Assembly (NCBI RefSeq): GCF_900104585.1
Contig: NZ_FNVX01000006.1
Span: 1,116,001-1,180,000 of the forward strand
DNA: 64,000 nt
Reading direction: 5' to 3'
Source: Bacteroides ihuae
GTDB taxonomy: Bacteria; Bacteroidota; Bacteroidia; Bacteroidales; Bacteroidaceae
In this document: one piece after another, positions 8,637-17,818 of the stretch
Layout: every line of letters starts with the position of its first letter
Position numbering within the stretch: the stretch's first letter is position 1
Program-made: the position numbers and the translations under genes
The notes under the pieces: generated by a model
The model's database searches: none
What the model was told of the DNA's origin: nothing
The model's input: only the letters and a program-made list of their open reading frames with translations

Positions 8637-9709
8637 TGCAGGATGCTATGACCCAACCCTAAATCATCAAATGTTTCCTTTACTTCTAATCCCGCTTCCC
8701 GGATGCAGCGTATCATATCATCGGAATGATACATTTTGCTATTGCCGTTTGCCATTGCTGTAAAATAAAGACTTATTTGGGCTAAGCAATAAGATGCTGT
8801 CTCAAATTTCTGGCGATCCCAGAATGTTTCCATAATGAAGAGACTGCTATTGCTATGCATCGATTGAGCAGCGCGTGTTAACAAGCTGGTCACTTCTTCT
8901 TCTGAGAAACAATCGAGAAACTGGCTCATCCAGATAACATCAAACCCTTTTGGGAAAGGTACAGACTTATCGAGTAAGTTTGCGCCATGACCGTGTATGC
9001 GATCGGCTCCCGGTTTTCCTTTAGTTTGTTGTTTCATCATCTCCAATTGTTGAGGTAAGTCCATGATTGTAACGTCAACCTCTTTGCTGTAGTCTACGCA
9101 CTTCATGGCCCATCTTCCTGTATTTCCTCCAACATCCAACAAGGTCTTTGGCTGGTTGTTGAACACAATGCTTAGTGCTTGCTCGAAGGAACAATCTGAA
9201 TAGTAATGATCAAAACCGAACCAACTCTTCTGAACGTTTTCAGGCAAGCTGGATAGTCCTTCATAAATAGTAGGCCATTCTCCAAAAACTTTTAATCCTT
9301 CGGGCCGCCCGTTTACCAATGCCTCTTCCAAATTATAAAGACCCAGATAATTCACATCGTGATTGAAGTCAATGTTTACTTGCGCCATTTTATCATTCAA
9401 CAGAAACCATCCTGCTTTGGCTAGCATGTAAAGATCACCTTGAATAAGAACGGTTCCGATAGTTAAGGACGATTCGAGTAATACCTGTGCGGCATAGCGA
9501 GATAACTTTGTTTCTGTGCTAATTTCCTCTAAGGTTAATCCTTCTCTTCTCTCCGAAAGAAGGCGAAATATTCCGAATTTTAACATCAGGCGAGAAACTT
9601 GAAAAACGATAGGCCCAAAGGCTATCTCTTGTGCTAATCGCTGTGCCTGTAAGGCTGTCAGTTGCTCTTTTGTATATCGGTTTTGCAAAGATGGAGATAA
9701 ATTCATCAC
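8621..9709 (-). CDS. SAM-dependent methyltransferase (winged-helix dimerisation type)
   Basis: 362 aa. Residues about 20-110 form a winged-helix dimerisation region; 170-360 is a class I methyltransferase with the SAM-binding motif LLDVGGNTGRW (Asp192). This arrangement is typical of small-molecule O-methyltransferases, and in aryl polyene clusters such an enzyme methylates the aromatic head group or its hydroxyl. It sits between the acyltransferase (11 bases) and the ApeP-like dehydratase (16-base overlap). The exact position methylated cannot be inferred. Confidence 0.85.
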   Translation of the reverse strand: MMNLSPSLQNRYTKEQLTALQAQRLAQEIAFGPIVFQVSRLMLKFGIFRLLSERREGLTLEEISTETKLSRYAAQVLLESSLTIGTVLIQGDLYMLAKAGWFLLNDKMAQVNIDFNHDVNYLGLYNLEEALVNGRPEGLKVFGEWPTIYEGLSSLPENVQKSWFGFDHYYSDCSFEQALSIVFNNQPKTLLDVGGNTGRWAMKCVDYSKEVDVTIMDLPQQLEMMKQQTKGKPGADRIHGHGANLLDKSVPFPKGFDVIWMSQFLDCFSEEEVTSLLTRAAQSMHSNSSLFIMETFWDRQKFETASYCLAQISLYFTAMANGNSKMYHSDDMIRCIREAGLEVKETFDDLGLGHSILQCKLR

Positions 9710-9720
9710 AGTTAGGTGTT

Positions 9721-10644
9721 TTAGTTTGACGATTGCTTTTCGGCCTGTTTATTGTTTTTAGGTGCTTTCCAGAACGAGTAATAGTTAAACCATTGTTCCG
9801 GGTATTGTTTCACGATTTCTTCTAATGCATTCACATATTGTTCCAATAAAGCTTGCTCTGCTTTTTTCTCTTTGCTTCGTATTACTTTCTCTGCTAAAAC
9901 GAAATGAAATCGATATGTTCGTTTCTTTTCTCTCATTGCAAAGTAAAAGACAACCGGAACATTCATGCGCGAAGCTAATAGAAATGGACCGATAGGGAAC
10001 GAAGCCTGTTTACCAAGGAACGAACAGCTCAGAAGCTTCTCTTTATTTAGGTAGCGATCACCCTGAAAGCATACATATTCTTTTTTCTGCAGTGCTTCTG
10101 TTATTTGAAACACATGGGTCAGGTTATCTTCATTAACCGGAATCACTTTATAATCTTTCGTTGCGGAGCTTTCTTTCAACATCTTTTTGATTTTCTGATG
10201 TTCGGCATCGTACATCACGATATTTATTTTCTTTCCATATTCATCGAAAAAGGGAGCTCCAATTTCCCAGTTCCCCACGTGAGCACCTATCATAATAACT
10301 CCTTGATCGCTATTCAGAACATTCAGAAATTCAGGATAATGTTCAAACTTGAAGTGATATTTGCCTACCAAGCCGCTACTTATCGCTACTTTATCAATTA
10401 ATATTTGTCCCAGACTGTAATAGTTGCAAAGTAGCATCCTGACGGCTCGGATTCGGCTATACTTTAATATATGGCGGGCATAAAACCATATATTCGCCGT
10501 TGCTTTAGGGGCGAAAGGTATAAAATAGAGAACAACGAGGCTAAGGAAAGTATAGGCCATGTTTATTCCCAGATACCTGATCAAATAAATGAAAAACAGG
10601 TATCCGAATGTTCCTCCTCTGGTCTTTCCTTTCCAAGTTGACAT
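9721..10644 (-). CDS. LpxL/HtrB-type lysophospholipid acyltransferase
   Basis: 307 aa with an N-terminal membrane segment and the acyltransferase motif HVGNWE (His122, Glu127), the HxxxxE form used by lipid A late acyltransferases. In aryl polyene operons it is thought to attach the aryl polyene chain to a lipid or sugar anchor. Start and preceding ACP stop share one base. The basic C-terminus and WFNYYSFW near the end are family-typical. Confidence 0.88.
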   Translation of the reverse strand: MSTWKGKTRGGTFGYLFFIYLIRYLGINMAYTFLSLVVLYFIPFAPKATANIWFYARHILKYSRIRAVRMLLCNYYSLGQILIDKVAISSGLVGKYHFKFEHYPEFLNVLNSDQGVIMIGAHVGNWEIGAPFFDEYGKKINIVMYDAEHQKIKKMLKESSATKDYKVIPVNEDNLTHVFQITEALQKKEYVCFQGDRYLNKEKLLSCSFLGKQASFPIGPFLLASRMNVPVVFYFAMREKKRTYRFHFVLAEKVIRSKEKKAEQALLEQYVNALEEIVKQYPEQWFNYYSFWKAPKNNKQAEKQSSN

Positions 10645-10901
10645 TATTTCGCTTCTTTTTCTTTTATGCGAGCAATCACCAAATCGTAGAAATCTTGAAA
10701 TGTTTTAATTTCGGTAAAATCTTGTCCGGTTATGTTGAAACCGAAATTTTGTTCAACCAATACAACCATATCTACCAAATCCAAACTGTCAAGTTCTAAT
10801 GTTTGCATCAACAGAGCTTCGGGTTGAATGACCTCTATATCTACCTCAAATTCTTCGGCCAATGTTGTTCTTATTTTCTCTATGATTTCTTCGTTAGTCA
10901 T
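10644..10901 (-). CDS. Acyl carrier protein (first of the pigment operon)
   Basis: 85 aa ACP with the LELDSLD attachment motif (Ser39). It likely accepts the primer (4-coumaroyl-type) or the first elongation products. Thirty-four bases after the FabB-like KS, and its stop overlaps the acyltransferase start by one base. Together with the ACP at 5762-6022 this gives the two-carrier arrangement of APE pathways. Confidence 0.92.
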   Translation of the reverse strand: MTNEEIIEKIRTTLAEEFEVDIEVIQPEALLMQTLELDSLDLVDMVVLVEQNFGFNITGQDFTEIKTFQDFYDLVIARIKEKEAK

Positions 10902-10935
10902 ATTTTTATTCTATTAAAATTATAAATGCAGTTTC

Positions 10936-12159
10936 TTATGCTTTAATTTTACGTACAATTAATGTTGAGTTTGTTCCTCCAAACCCAAAAGAGTTAGACA
11001 GAAAAGCGTCAAACTCTATATCCACTCTTTGTGCTGGTATGTTTAAAAGGGAGGAAGCTTCGTCGGGTTCTTCAAAATTGAGGTTGGGGGCAATGAAGTT
11101 GTTGTTCATCATCAGGGTAGAGTAAATCACTTCGCTGGCTCCTGCCATCCACATTTCGTGTCCTGTCATTGACTTGGTTGAAGTGACATAGGGTTTGTAT
11201 CCGTTAAAGACTTCGCTTATAGCTTTAGCCTCGTTCAGATCGCCTACAGGAGTAGAAGTGGCGTGTGCATTGATGTATTTAATCTCTTCCAGTGAGATGC
11301 CGGCATCTTTTATTGCGTTTTGCAATGATTTTCTTGGTCCGTCAACATTAGGTACGGATATATGATCTCCGTTTGAAGAGAAACCATAGCCTGTTACTTC
11401 TGCGAGGATAGGTGCTCCTCTCTTGATTGCTGATTCATAACTCTCCAGAACTAGGCTGGCTCCACCTCCACTGGGGACTAAACCGTCTCGTTTTTTATCA
11501 AAAGGTTTTGATGCTTTGCGAGGGTCTTCTTCCTGAGTAGAAAAAGCACTAAGTCCATCAAAACTACCTACAGCGTAGGGGTTAACTTCTTGTGCTCCTC
11601 CACATAAGATACAATCTTGGTATCCTAGCTTGATGAGTAGATACCCAATACCGATAGCATGCGAACCACTGGCACAGGCTCCTGCAATAGTAAAGTTAAT
11701 TCCTCTTAGTTTGAAGATGACCGAAAGATTCATTGTCACGGTAGAGTTCATGGATTGAAAAATAGAGGCGGAACCTACCAATGCTGTATTTTTTTTCTCT
11801 CTGATAATATCTACTGCATTAATAACGGGAGATGTGCTGCTGTCGTTGCCATATAAAATACCAACATCATTTTTTTCAAGAAAAGCTTCATCTATGCCAG
11901 CGTTTTTGAAGGCTTCAACAGTAGCCATATAGGCATACTCTCCCTGTTCCGGTAGGCAGTGTCGCTTTCTGCGGTCTAGTAATTTTTTGAGATCAGGGCG
12001 CTCCAGTATGCCTGTGAGAGAAGAAAAATATCCCATATCCTTACGTATCGGGTCGATTCCAATGCCTGATTTGCCGTTATATAGAGCCTCTTTTACCTCG
12101 TCCAGATTCTTTCCGATGCACGAATAGATCCCCATTCCTGTTATAACTACTCTTCTCAT
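10936..12159 (-). CDS. Beta-ketoacyl-ACP synthase (FabB-like)
   Basis: 407 aa complete condensing enzyme. Active-site residues are Cys162 (AGACASGSH), His299 (NAHATSTPVGD) and His334 (KSMTGHEMWMAG). The GAC-SH and STPVGD patterns make it closer to FabB than FabF; APE pathways usually contain one such KS for the early condensations. Twenty-three bases follow the ketoreductase gene. Nothing looks broken. Confidence 0.9.
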   Translation of the reverse strand: MRRVVITGMGIYSCIGKNLDEVKEALYNGKSGIGIDPIRKDMGYFSSLTGILERPDLKKLLDRRKRHCLPEQGEYAYMATVEAFKNAGIDEAFLEKNDVGILYGNDSSTSPVINAVDIIREKKNTALVGSASIFQSMNSTVTMNLSVIFKLRGINFTIAGACASGSHAIGIGYLLIKLGYQDCILCGGAQEVNPYAVGSFDGLSAFSTQEEDPRKASKPFDKKRDGLVPSGGGASLVLESYESAIKRGAPILAEVTGYGFSSNGDHISVPNVDGPRKSLQNAIKDAGISLEEIKYINAHATSTPVGDLNEAKAISEVFNGYKPYVTSTKSMTGHEMWMAGASEVIYSTLMMNNNFIAPNLNFEEPDEASSLLNIPAQRVDIEFDAFLSNSFGFGGTNSTLIVRKIKA

Positions 12160-12182
12160 TCTTTCTTTTGAATTATATCGTG

Positions 12183-12911
12183 TTAGGTATATAAGCCTCC
12201 ATTAATTGAAATTACCTCTCCTGTGATGTAAGCTGCTTGCTTTGAAGCAAGGAAGCCAACTAAGTCGGCTACTTCTTCTGCCTTTCCAAAACGTCCCATA
12301 GGAACCACCTTCTTTAAATCAGATTCATCGAGATCATGCGTCATGTCTGTGCTGATGAAGCCTGGTGCAACAGCATTTACGGTGACGTTTTTTCTTGCAA
12401 CTTCTTGTGATAAGGCCTTAGTGCCGGCAATTATTCCCCCTTTGGCGGCAGAATAATTCACTTGTCCCGGCATTCCTTTAATGCCCGAAAGGGAGACTAT
12501 ATTAATGATTCGGCCATATTTTCGGATAAGCATATTTTTTAGTAAGGATTGTGTAACGAAGAAGAATCCGTCTAATCCGGTATTTACCACATTATGCCAA
12601 TCATCTTCGGGCATCCATATCATGAGATTATCTTTTCTGACGCCTGCATTGTTGACAAGAACTTCTATGTATTCTCCCGAATGCTCGGCATTCCACTGAT
12701 CCAGTACTTGATTGGTTTCTACTGAATCTGCAACGTTAAATTTTAAAAGCTCCCCATCTGAACCCAGCTGACGGACCTTTTCTAAGGTTATCATTGCTTC
12801 GTTCTCATTGGATTGGTAGTTAATGAGGATATAGTATCCCATGCTCGATAGCTTGCAACAGATAGCTCGCCCGATGCCACGGCTACCTCCGGTGACTAGT
12901 GCGTATTTCAT
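12183..12911 (-). CDS. 3-ketoacyl-ACP reductase (FabG-like, SDR)
   Basis: 242 aa short-chain dehydrogenase: NADPH loop TGGSRGIG (residues 7-14), NNAG (87-90), catalytic Ser140, Tyr153 and Lys157 (YSAAK), and a C-terminal ITGEVISINGG signature typical of FabG. It reduces each 3-keto intermediate before dehydration. The start shares one base with the ammonia-lyase stop, so these first two genes of the operon are coupled. Confidence 0.9.
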   Translation of the reverse strand: MKYALVTGGSRGIGRAICCKLSSMGYYILINYQSNENEAMITLEKVRQLGSDGELLKFNVADSVETNQVLDQWNAEHSGEYIEVLVNNAGVRKDNLMIWMPEDDWHNVVNTGLDGFFFVTQSLLKNMLIRKYGRIINIVSLSGIKGMPGQVNYSAAKGGIIAGTKALSQEVARKNVTVNAVAPGFISTDMTHDLDESDLKKVVPMGRFGKAEEVADLVGFLASKQAAYITGEVISINGGLYT

Positions 12912-14428
12912 TATTTCTTTAAGTAATTGATTGTTTTCTCTATTTGAGGATAGAGCACGGCATCTTCCTTAAATGCGGGGAAGAATGTACGGATCTCCTC
13001 GTATACTTTTCTGGAACGTTCACTTAAGTTCTGTTTCATTTCCAGACAATCTACCGCTTGAACGATGCTCATAAACAGAATAGCCATTACCTGATAAGAG
13101 TTTTCTATCACTGTTTTAGTTAGTAAGGCTGAATTGGTGCCCATACTTACAATGTCTTGATTGTCATTGTTGTTCGGGATGCTATGCACATACATTGGGT
13201 TTGAAAGTGTCTGGCATTCGGCAGTCGTTGAAGTAGCAGTGAATTGTGCCGCTTGCAATCCGTAGTTTAACCCTAACACTCCCATGTTGAGAAAAGGAGG
13301 AAGTATGCCGTTGATGCGATCATGATATAGGTAGTTAATCTGCCGTTCGCTGAGCATCGTTAGTTTAGTGATTGCTATTTTTAGTTTATCCATTTCAAAG
13401 GAGACGTAATCTCCATGGAAGTTTCCTCCGTGGTAGATGTTTTGCGTTTCCGGATCGACGATAGGATTATCGCAAGCTGAATTTATTTCGTTCATTAGCA
13501 CACTCTCGGCAGAACTAAGTTCATCGTATATCGGACCAAGTATCTGTGGAGTACAGCGAAGTGAATAGTAAGGCTGCACTTTATGTTTAAATATTTTCTC
13601 TTGATGAGGCTCTTTGTTATATAACTCATCTTCTCTTTGGCGCATGCAACTACTGCCAGTGGCCCATTCTCTCATAGCTTTGGCTATTTCTTGTTGCCCT
13701 TTGTGATGCTTGGCGTCATTCAAAGGTTGAGACATAAAATCGTCATACGAAGAGGCAATCTCATTCATCATTACGGAAGCAGCAATGGACCAATGAAGTA
13801 GTTTTTGTGCGTAAATAAGATTCACGATTCCAATGCCGGTCATCACTGAGGTGCCGTTCGTTACAGACAAACCTTCACGGATATGCATAGAGAATGGCTT
13901 TAAATTGTTCTCTTTTAGTACAGCGGCAGTTTCACGTCTTTCTCCCTGATAGATCACTTCTCCTTCACCGATAAGCGTTAGTGCGATGTGCGCTAGTTGG
14001 ACCAAATCACCACTAGCTCCTACACTTCCATGTTCGGGAACGAGTGGACAGATATTGTGGTTGATAAATTCAGAGAGAAGTAATACTAGTTCTTTGTGTA
14101 CTCCTGATTTTCCCTGAAGAAAAGTATAAAGTCTGGCAATCATGGCTGCTTTTACGTAAAGTTCAGGCAATGGTTTTCCTGCTCCGGTAGAATGGCTTCT
14201 TATAATATTGTATTGCAATTCTGTCAGATGTTTATCTTCTATTCGATATTGGGCCATTGGACCAAATCCCGTGTTGATGCCATAGATAATTTTATCGCTT
14301 ACAAAAGATTGTAAGAAGTTGAAACTCCTTTCAACTTTTTGTATGCTTTCGTCTGAAAGTACTAGTTTTTCTTCTTTAAACAGAAGTTTATAAAGTGATT
14401 CTAAATTGATGGTTTCGCTGGTTCTCAT
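12911..14428 (-). CDS. Aromatic amino acid ammonia-lyase, probably tyrosine ammonia-lyase
   Basis: 505 aa. MIO cofactor triad ASG at 138-140 (GSVGASGDL), catalytic Tyr49 (IIYGINTGFGP). The substrate loop reads IIRSHSTGAG, which I recall as very close to the flexirubin-cluster tyrosine ammonia-lyase of Flavobacterium johnsoniae; histidine ammonia-lyase is the alternative. Product would be 4-coumarate, the aryl starter of the polyene. It is the first gene of the operon, 33 bases downstream of the predicted start of transcription. No 4-coumarate-CoA/ACP ligase is in the window. Confidence 0.88.
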   Translation of the reverse strand: MRTSETINLESLYKLLFKEEKLVLSDESIQKVERSFNFLQSFVSDKIIYGINTGFGPMAQYRIEDKHLTELQYNIIRSHSTGAGKPLPELYVKAAMIARLYTFLQGKSGVHKELVLLLSEFINHNICPLVPEHGSVGASGDLVQLAHIALTLIGEGEVIYQGERRETAAVLKENNLKPFSMHIREGLSVTNGTSVMTGIGIVNLIYAQKLLHWSIAASVMMNEIASSYDDFMSQPLNDAKHHKGQQEIAKAMREWATGSSCMRQREDELYNKEPHQEKIFKHKVQPYYSLRCTPQILGPIYDELSSAESVLMNEINSACDNPIVDPETQNIYHGGNFHGDYVSFEMDKLKIAITKLTMLSERQINYLYHDRINGILPPFLNMGVLGLNYGLQAAQFTATSTTAECQTLSNPMYVHSIPNNNDNQDIVSMGTNSALLTKTVIENSYQVMAILFMSIVQAVDCLEMKQNLSERSRKVYEEIRTFFPAFKEDAVLYPQIEKTINYLKK

Positions 14429-14468
14429 TTACAGTTTCTTAGAGACGTTTGTGTCCTTAATTATTCTA

Positions 14469-14476
14469 CAAAGATA
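14469..14476 (-). promoter_or_regulatory. Candidate -7 element of the aryl polyene operon
   Basis: On the minus strand this reads TATCTTTG, a full match to the Bacteroides -7 motif TAnnTTTG, about 40 bases before the ammonia-lyase ATG. No good TTTG is found at the -33 distance, so promoter strength or an activator requirement is uncertain. The 230-base gap to the AraC gene holds nothing else I can recognise. Confidence 0.5.
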
Positions 14477-14658
14477 GATAATTTATTTATATGTTGTCCG
14501 TTCGTCTAGATGAAACTTCTTTTTGTTCATATTGTTGTAATGCTGATTTCCTTTGTAGATCGAGTATTGAACGTAATTTAGAATGCAGCGCCGATGTATT
14601 ATTATGTATGTGTGTATTTGCTCATAATTGTTGCTTTATAAATGTTCTGTGTTACATG

Positions 14659-15501
14659 TTAGCGGTTGGCATTCTGCCGTCCCGCTAATTCTGTTGGAGT
14701 ATAGCCAAACTGCTTTTTAAATGCATATGAAAAATGTGATAGATTTTCAAATCCCACTTCGTAACAAACATCGATTGGTTTCTTTTTCTTTTCAATAAAC
14801 TGGTAGTGAGCCAACTCCAACCGCTTTTTTGTGAGCCACCTTTGTGGCGTGGTGTCGAACGCTTTACCAAAATCTCGTTTGAAAGTTGTAAGGCTACGGC
14901 CCGTCAAATAGCTGAATTTTTCCAAAGGTAAGTTGAACATAAAGTTTTTCTCCATATAGTTGACTAAATCAATTTTACCTGGTTCTTCAAAGTTTGATAA
15001 AACATCATCTATCCCTTTATCAATAGCTCTAAGAATACTTATGGCTTCTGTTATCTTCAGCGAAGCAATATTTTCCGGAAGATTCTTCATTCCAAAGTAT
15101 GGAATCAGTGAAGAAATACAACTTTCCAATAAAGGGTGGTTGTTGTAGCAAAGGATTTTTTGTGATGACAAAGCTTTAGGCTTTACATCCAGATTTGCGT
15201 AAAAATCTCTTAGCCTCGGTGTGGACAAGTGCATCACCACTGTTTTGTGTGGCTGACCATCTTTTGGATAATTAATAATTGTAGCCAATTGATTTCTTGG
15301 GATCAAAAAAATATCACCTTTCTTAAAGAGGTAAGTGGTATCAGCTTGTACGATTTTGGTTTCTCCAGAAATAAACCAAACCAGCATGTGGTGATCGAAC
15401 ATGATGTCCGACTTGAAAAACTTGTCCTCAAAGCAGGAAAGTTTAATGTCGTCTGTTATATACTTTGCTTTATATTCCATGCCGATTTTTATACGTTTCA
15501 T
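14659..15501 (-). CDS. AraC-family transcriptional regulator
   Basis: About 280 aa. N-terminal cupin-like sensor domain (FKKGDIFLIPRNQLATI around 60-80) and a C-terminal double helix-turn-helix (GRSLTTFKRDFGKAF, VCYEVGFENLSHFSYAFKKQFGYTP). I chose the start at 15501 (MKRIKIGMEY), four bases past the dehydrogenase stop; an upstream start at 15519 would overlap that gene. It lies between the dehydrogenase gene and the pigment operon, so it could regulate either. Its most likely target is the adjacent dehydrogenase, with which it is co-transcribed. Confidence 0.85.
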   Translation of the reverse strand: MKRIKIGMEYKAKYITDDIKLSCFEDKFFKSDIMFDHHMLVWFISGETKIVQADTTYLFKKGDIFLIPRNQLATIINYPKDGQPHKTVVMHLSTPRLRDFYANLDVKPKALSSQKILCYNNHPLLESCISSLIPYFGMKNLPENIASLKITEAISILRAIDKGIDDVLSNFEEPGKIDLVNYMEKNFMFNLPLEKFSYLTGRSLTTFKRDFGKAFDTTPQRWLTKKRLELAHYQFIEKKKKPIDVCYEVGFENLSHFSYAFKKQFGYTPTELAGRQNANR

Positions 15502-15505
15502 ACAA

Positions 15506-16501
15506 TTAATAAATATCAAACAATATACCAGTTAATTTTTCACTCAATTTCCACAGTCGTTTGGCATTGATTTCGTCTAAAGAATACATTTTTACGCCAT
15601 TGGATATGGACGATCCCGTAACTAATTCTGCAATATCTCCATCTTCACAATATACGCCTCCGATAGTATTAAGCATAGGACTGGTGGCACACCAAACTGT
15701 GGTGGCTGCACCTTGTGGGATTGTTTTCAATGACATTGCTATTTCTGGCAACATATTGCCTTCTGCATCGCAAAATCCCATTTGCTGAAATAACTCCAGC
15801 GGAGCCTCTCTTCCCAATTCCGTTCCCCCTATAGAACCCGGATGTACAGCATACGTTCTTACATTGAATGTTTTGCCTCGATTGTCTAATTCAAGTGAAA
15901 ACAAATTAACCGCAGTTTTTGATTGCCCGTAACCTTGTAAAGTTGCATATTCCCTATTCCTAAAGTTGGGGTCGTCAAAATCGAATGATGCGAACTGATG
16001 CCCTTGCGAGGATACATTAATAACTCTTGCACCATTGGCCTTTTTAAGGGCGGGCCATAGTCTAGCCGTAAGCTGAAACTGTGCTAAGTAATTTGTCGAT
16101 AATTGTGATTCAATGCCACGGCTGTCTCTACGTAGCGGAACCCACATAATACCCGCATTGTTGACCAACAAATGAAGTGGTCTGCCCGATGCTAAGAATT
16201 TTCTTGCGAACGCATCAATAGAATCAAGATTCATTAAGTCCATTGTTTCCAATTCTACATTGATGGTATCTTGCAGGTTTTTCTTTGCCTTTTCTATATC
16301 CCTTGCGGGAACGATTATTGTTGCTCCTGCTGCCGCGAGTGTTTTGGTTGTTTCCAATCCGATGCCCGTGTTACCACCTGTTACGATTGCTATTTTTCCG
16401 GTAAGATCAATGCCCTTGATTACATCACTGGCTGTTGATGAGGCGTTAAATCCAGAGCCTATCGGTCTCTGCAACGCTCCTTGATAATTATTCTGTTCCA
16501 T
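15506..16501 (-). CDS. Short-chain dehydrogenase (retinol-dehydrogenase-like SDR)
   Basis: 331 aa, longer than a classical SDR. Cofactor loop TGGNTGIGLE near residue 41, NNAG, and catalytic YGQSK. The C-terminus includes a substrate region with GAATTVWCATSP, typical of WW-oxidoreductase/retinol-dehydrogenase-like SDRs. Substrate unknown. Followed immediately by the AraC gene, a pairing often seen in mobile redox-stress or xenobiotic-response modules. Confidence 0.8.
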   Translation of the reverse strand: MEQNNYQGALQRPIGSGFNASSTASDVIKGIDLTGKIAIVTGGNTGIGLETTKTLAAAGATIIVPARDIEKAKKNLQDTINVELETMDLMNLDSIDAFARKFLASGRPLHLLVNNAGIMWVPLRRDSRGIESQLSTNYLAQFQLTARLWPALKKANGARVINVSSQGHQFASFDFDDPNFRNREYATLQGYGQSKTAVNLFSLELDNRGKTFNVRTYAVHPGSIGGTELGREAPLELFQQMGFCDAEGNMLPEIAMSLKTIPQGAATTVWCATSPMLNTIGGVYCEDGDIAELVTGSSISNGVKMYSLDEINAKRLWKLSEKLTGILFDIY

Positions 16502-16527
16502 TTTTATTAATTTTAATATTGTTGGAA

Positions 16528-16535
16528 CAAAAGTA
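16528..16535 (-). promoter_or_regulatory. Candidate -7 element of the SDR-AraC pair
   Basis: Minus-strand TACTTTTG matches TAnnTTTG, 27 bases before the dehydrogenase ATG. There is no TTTG at the expected -33 position. The rest of the gap up to the dusB terminator (16536-16686) shows no gene. Confidence 0.45.
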
Positions 16536-16686
16536 ACTAGAATGTTTCTTGGTAGCTTTGTTCAATCGTCCGAAGTTGCTTTGTTCAGAAGGTCGATTAA
16601 TCTTTGCTTATATTTTTATTCTGAAGTGCTACTATGATTATAGCTGTACTTCTAATTTATTTGATGTATGATGAATTCTGAATATA

Positions 16687-16725
16687 AAAAAAGTGGTAAT
16701 CCCAATTAGAAACTACCACTTTTTT
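16687..16725 (-). terminator. Intrinsic terminator downstream of dusB
   Basis: A perfect 12-bp stem (16687-16698 with 16714-16725; core AGTGGTA/TACCACT) with A and T runs on its two sides, so it can work in both directions. It lies 52 bases after the dusB stop codon and separates dusB from the SDR-AraC pair. Confidence 0.8.
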
Positions 16726-16776
16726 GCGTCTATTATTACTATTCCATAATGCTTTTTATTTGGAATATTAGTATAT

Positions 16777-17760
16777 TCATTCTCTCTCTGGAGGCGTAAT
16801 GGTTTCGAATATCTCAAATAATTCCTTTACTGTTTCGGTGCGAAGCATCGCAATACGTGTTTCACGGAAGTTGGGGATACCTTTAAATAAAGGAGTAGCG
16901 GCCAAATGGCGACGGATGTGAACGATTCCTCGCCGTTCATCCAGTCGAGCAACACTGCTCAGTACTTCTTCGCGGAGTACTTGCATCTTCCACTCAAAAG
17001 AGAGAGGTGGAAGCTCTTCTCCTGTTTCCAAGTAGTGTTTCACCTCTTTAAATATCCATGGGCGGCCGATGCTTCCACGACCGATCATTACGGCATCTAC
17101 TCCGTAACGCTCGAAACACTCCTTTACGCGTTGAGGGGATGTTACATCGCCATTGCCGATGATGGGAATGTGCATGCGGGGATTGTTTTTCACCTCACCT
17201 ATCAAATTCCAGTCCGCTTCGCCCGTGTACATCTGGGCACGAGTGCGCCCGTGAATGGTTAGCGCAGCAATGCCACAGTCTTGTAGTTGTTCTGCCAACT
17301 CCACAATGATCTTGTTATCTGCATCCCAGCCAAGGCGTGTTTTAACGGTAACAGGGATCTTTACAGCTTCTACAACGGCACGCGTTATTTCCAGCATCTT
17401 TGGCACGTTCTGCAACATACCCGAACCGGCTCCTTTACCCGCTACCTTCTTTACCGGACAGCCAAAATTGATATCGAGAATATTTGGATTGGCTTCTTCC
17501 ACGATGCGGGCAGCATCTACCATTGCATCGGTTTCCCTTCCATATATCTGAATGGCAACGGGGCGTTCTTCGTCACAAATGGTGAGTTTTTCGGTTGTTT
17601 TGTTCACGTAACGTATCAGCGCATCGCTCGAGATAAACTCGGTATATACCATGTCGGCACCGAATTTCTTGCACATTAAGCGGAAGGCCGGGTCGGTCAC
17701 GTCCTCCATTGGTGCGAGAAATACAGGTTGATTGCCTAATTCTATGTTCCCTATTTTCAT
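16777..17760 (-). CDS. dusB: tRNA-dihydrouridine synthase (DusB)
   Basis: 327 aa TIM-barrel flavoenzyme. FMN-binding start LAPMEDVTDPAFR, catalytic Cys101 in NFGCPVKKVAGKGAGSGM, and the HGRTRAQMYTG and GNGDVTSP phosphate-binding motifs. It reduces uridine to dihydrouridine in the tRNA D-loop with NADPH. The gene is divergent from a U32-family gene whose relatives also modify tRNA, with promoters only 12 bases apart. Confidence 0.92.
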   Translation of the reverse strand: MKIGNIELGNQPVFLAPMEDVTDPAFRLMCKKFGADMVYTEFISSDALIRYVNKTTEKLTICDEERPVAIQIYGRETDAMVDAARIVEEANPNILDINFGCPVKKVAGKGAGSGMLQNVPKMLEITRAVVEAVKIPVTVKTRLGWDADNKIIVELAEQLQDCGIAALTIHGRTRAQMYTGEADWNLIGEVKNNPRMHIPIIGNGDVTSPQRVKECFERYGVDAVMIGRGSIGRPWIFKEVKHYLETGEELPPLSFEWKMQVLREEVLSSVARLDERRGIVHIRRHLAATPLFKGIPNFRETRIAMLRTETVKELFEIFETITPPERE

Positions 17761-17781
17761 AATCTACAGTTGTTTAGGTTA

Positions 17782-17809
17782 CAAAAATACGGAAAAAAGC
17801 CTACCTTTG
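17782..17809. promoter_or_regulatory. Divergent -7 elements for dusB and the U32 gene
   Basis: Minus-strand TATTTTTG (17782-17789) faces dusB, and plus-strand TACCTTTG (17802-17809) faces the U32 gene; both match TAnnTTTG and are 12 bases apart. Each promoter's -33 region must fall in or beyond the other's -7 element, so the two may compete for RNA polymerase. Neither has a convincing TTTG at -33. Confidence 0.55.
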
Positions 17810-17818
17810 CGCAGTTAA

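Noticed and set aside
12911..14428. Ammonia-lyase as a histidine-utilisation gene
   Set aside because: It is translationally coupled to a FabG-like gene and leads a polyene operon; no hutU, hutI or hutG neighbour is present.
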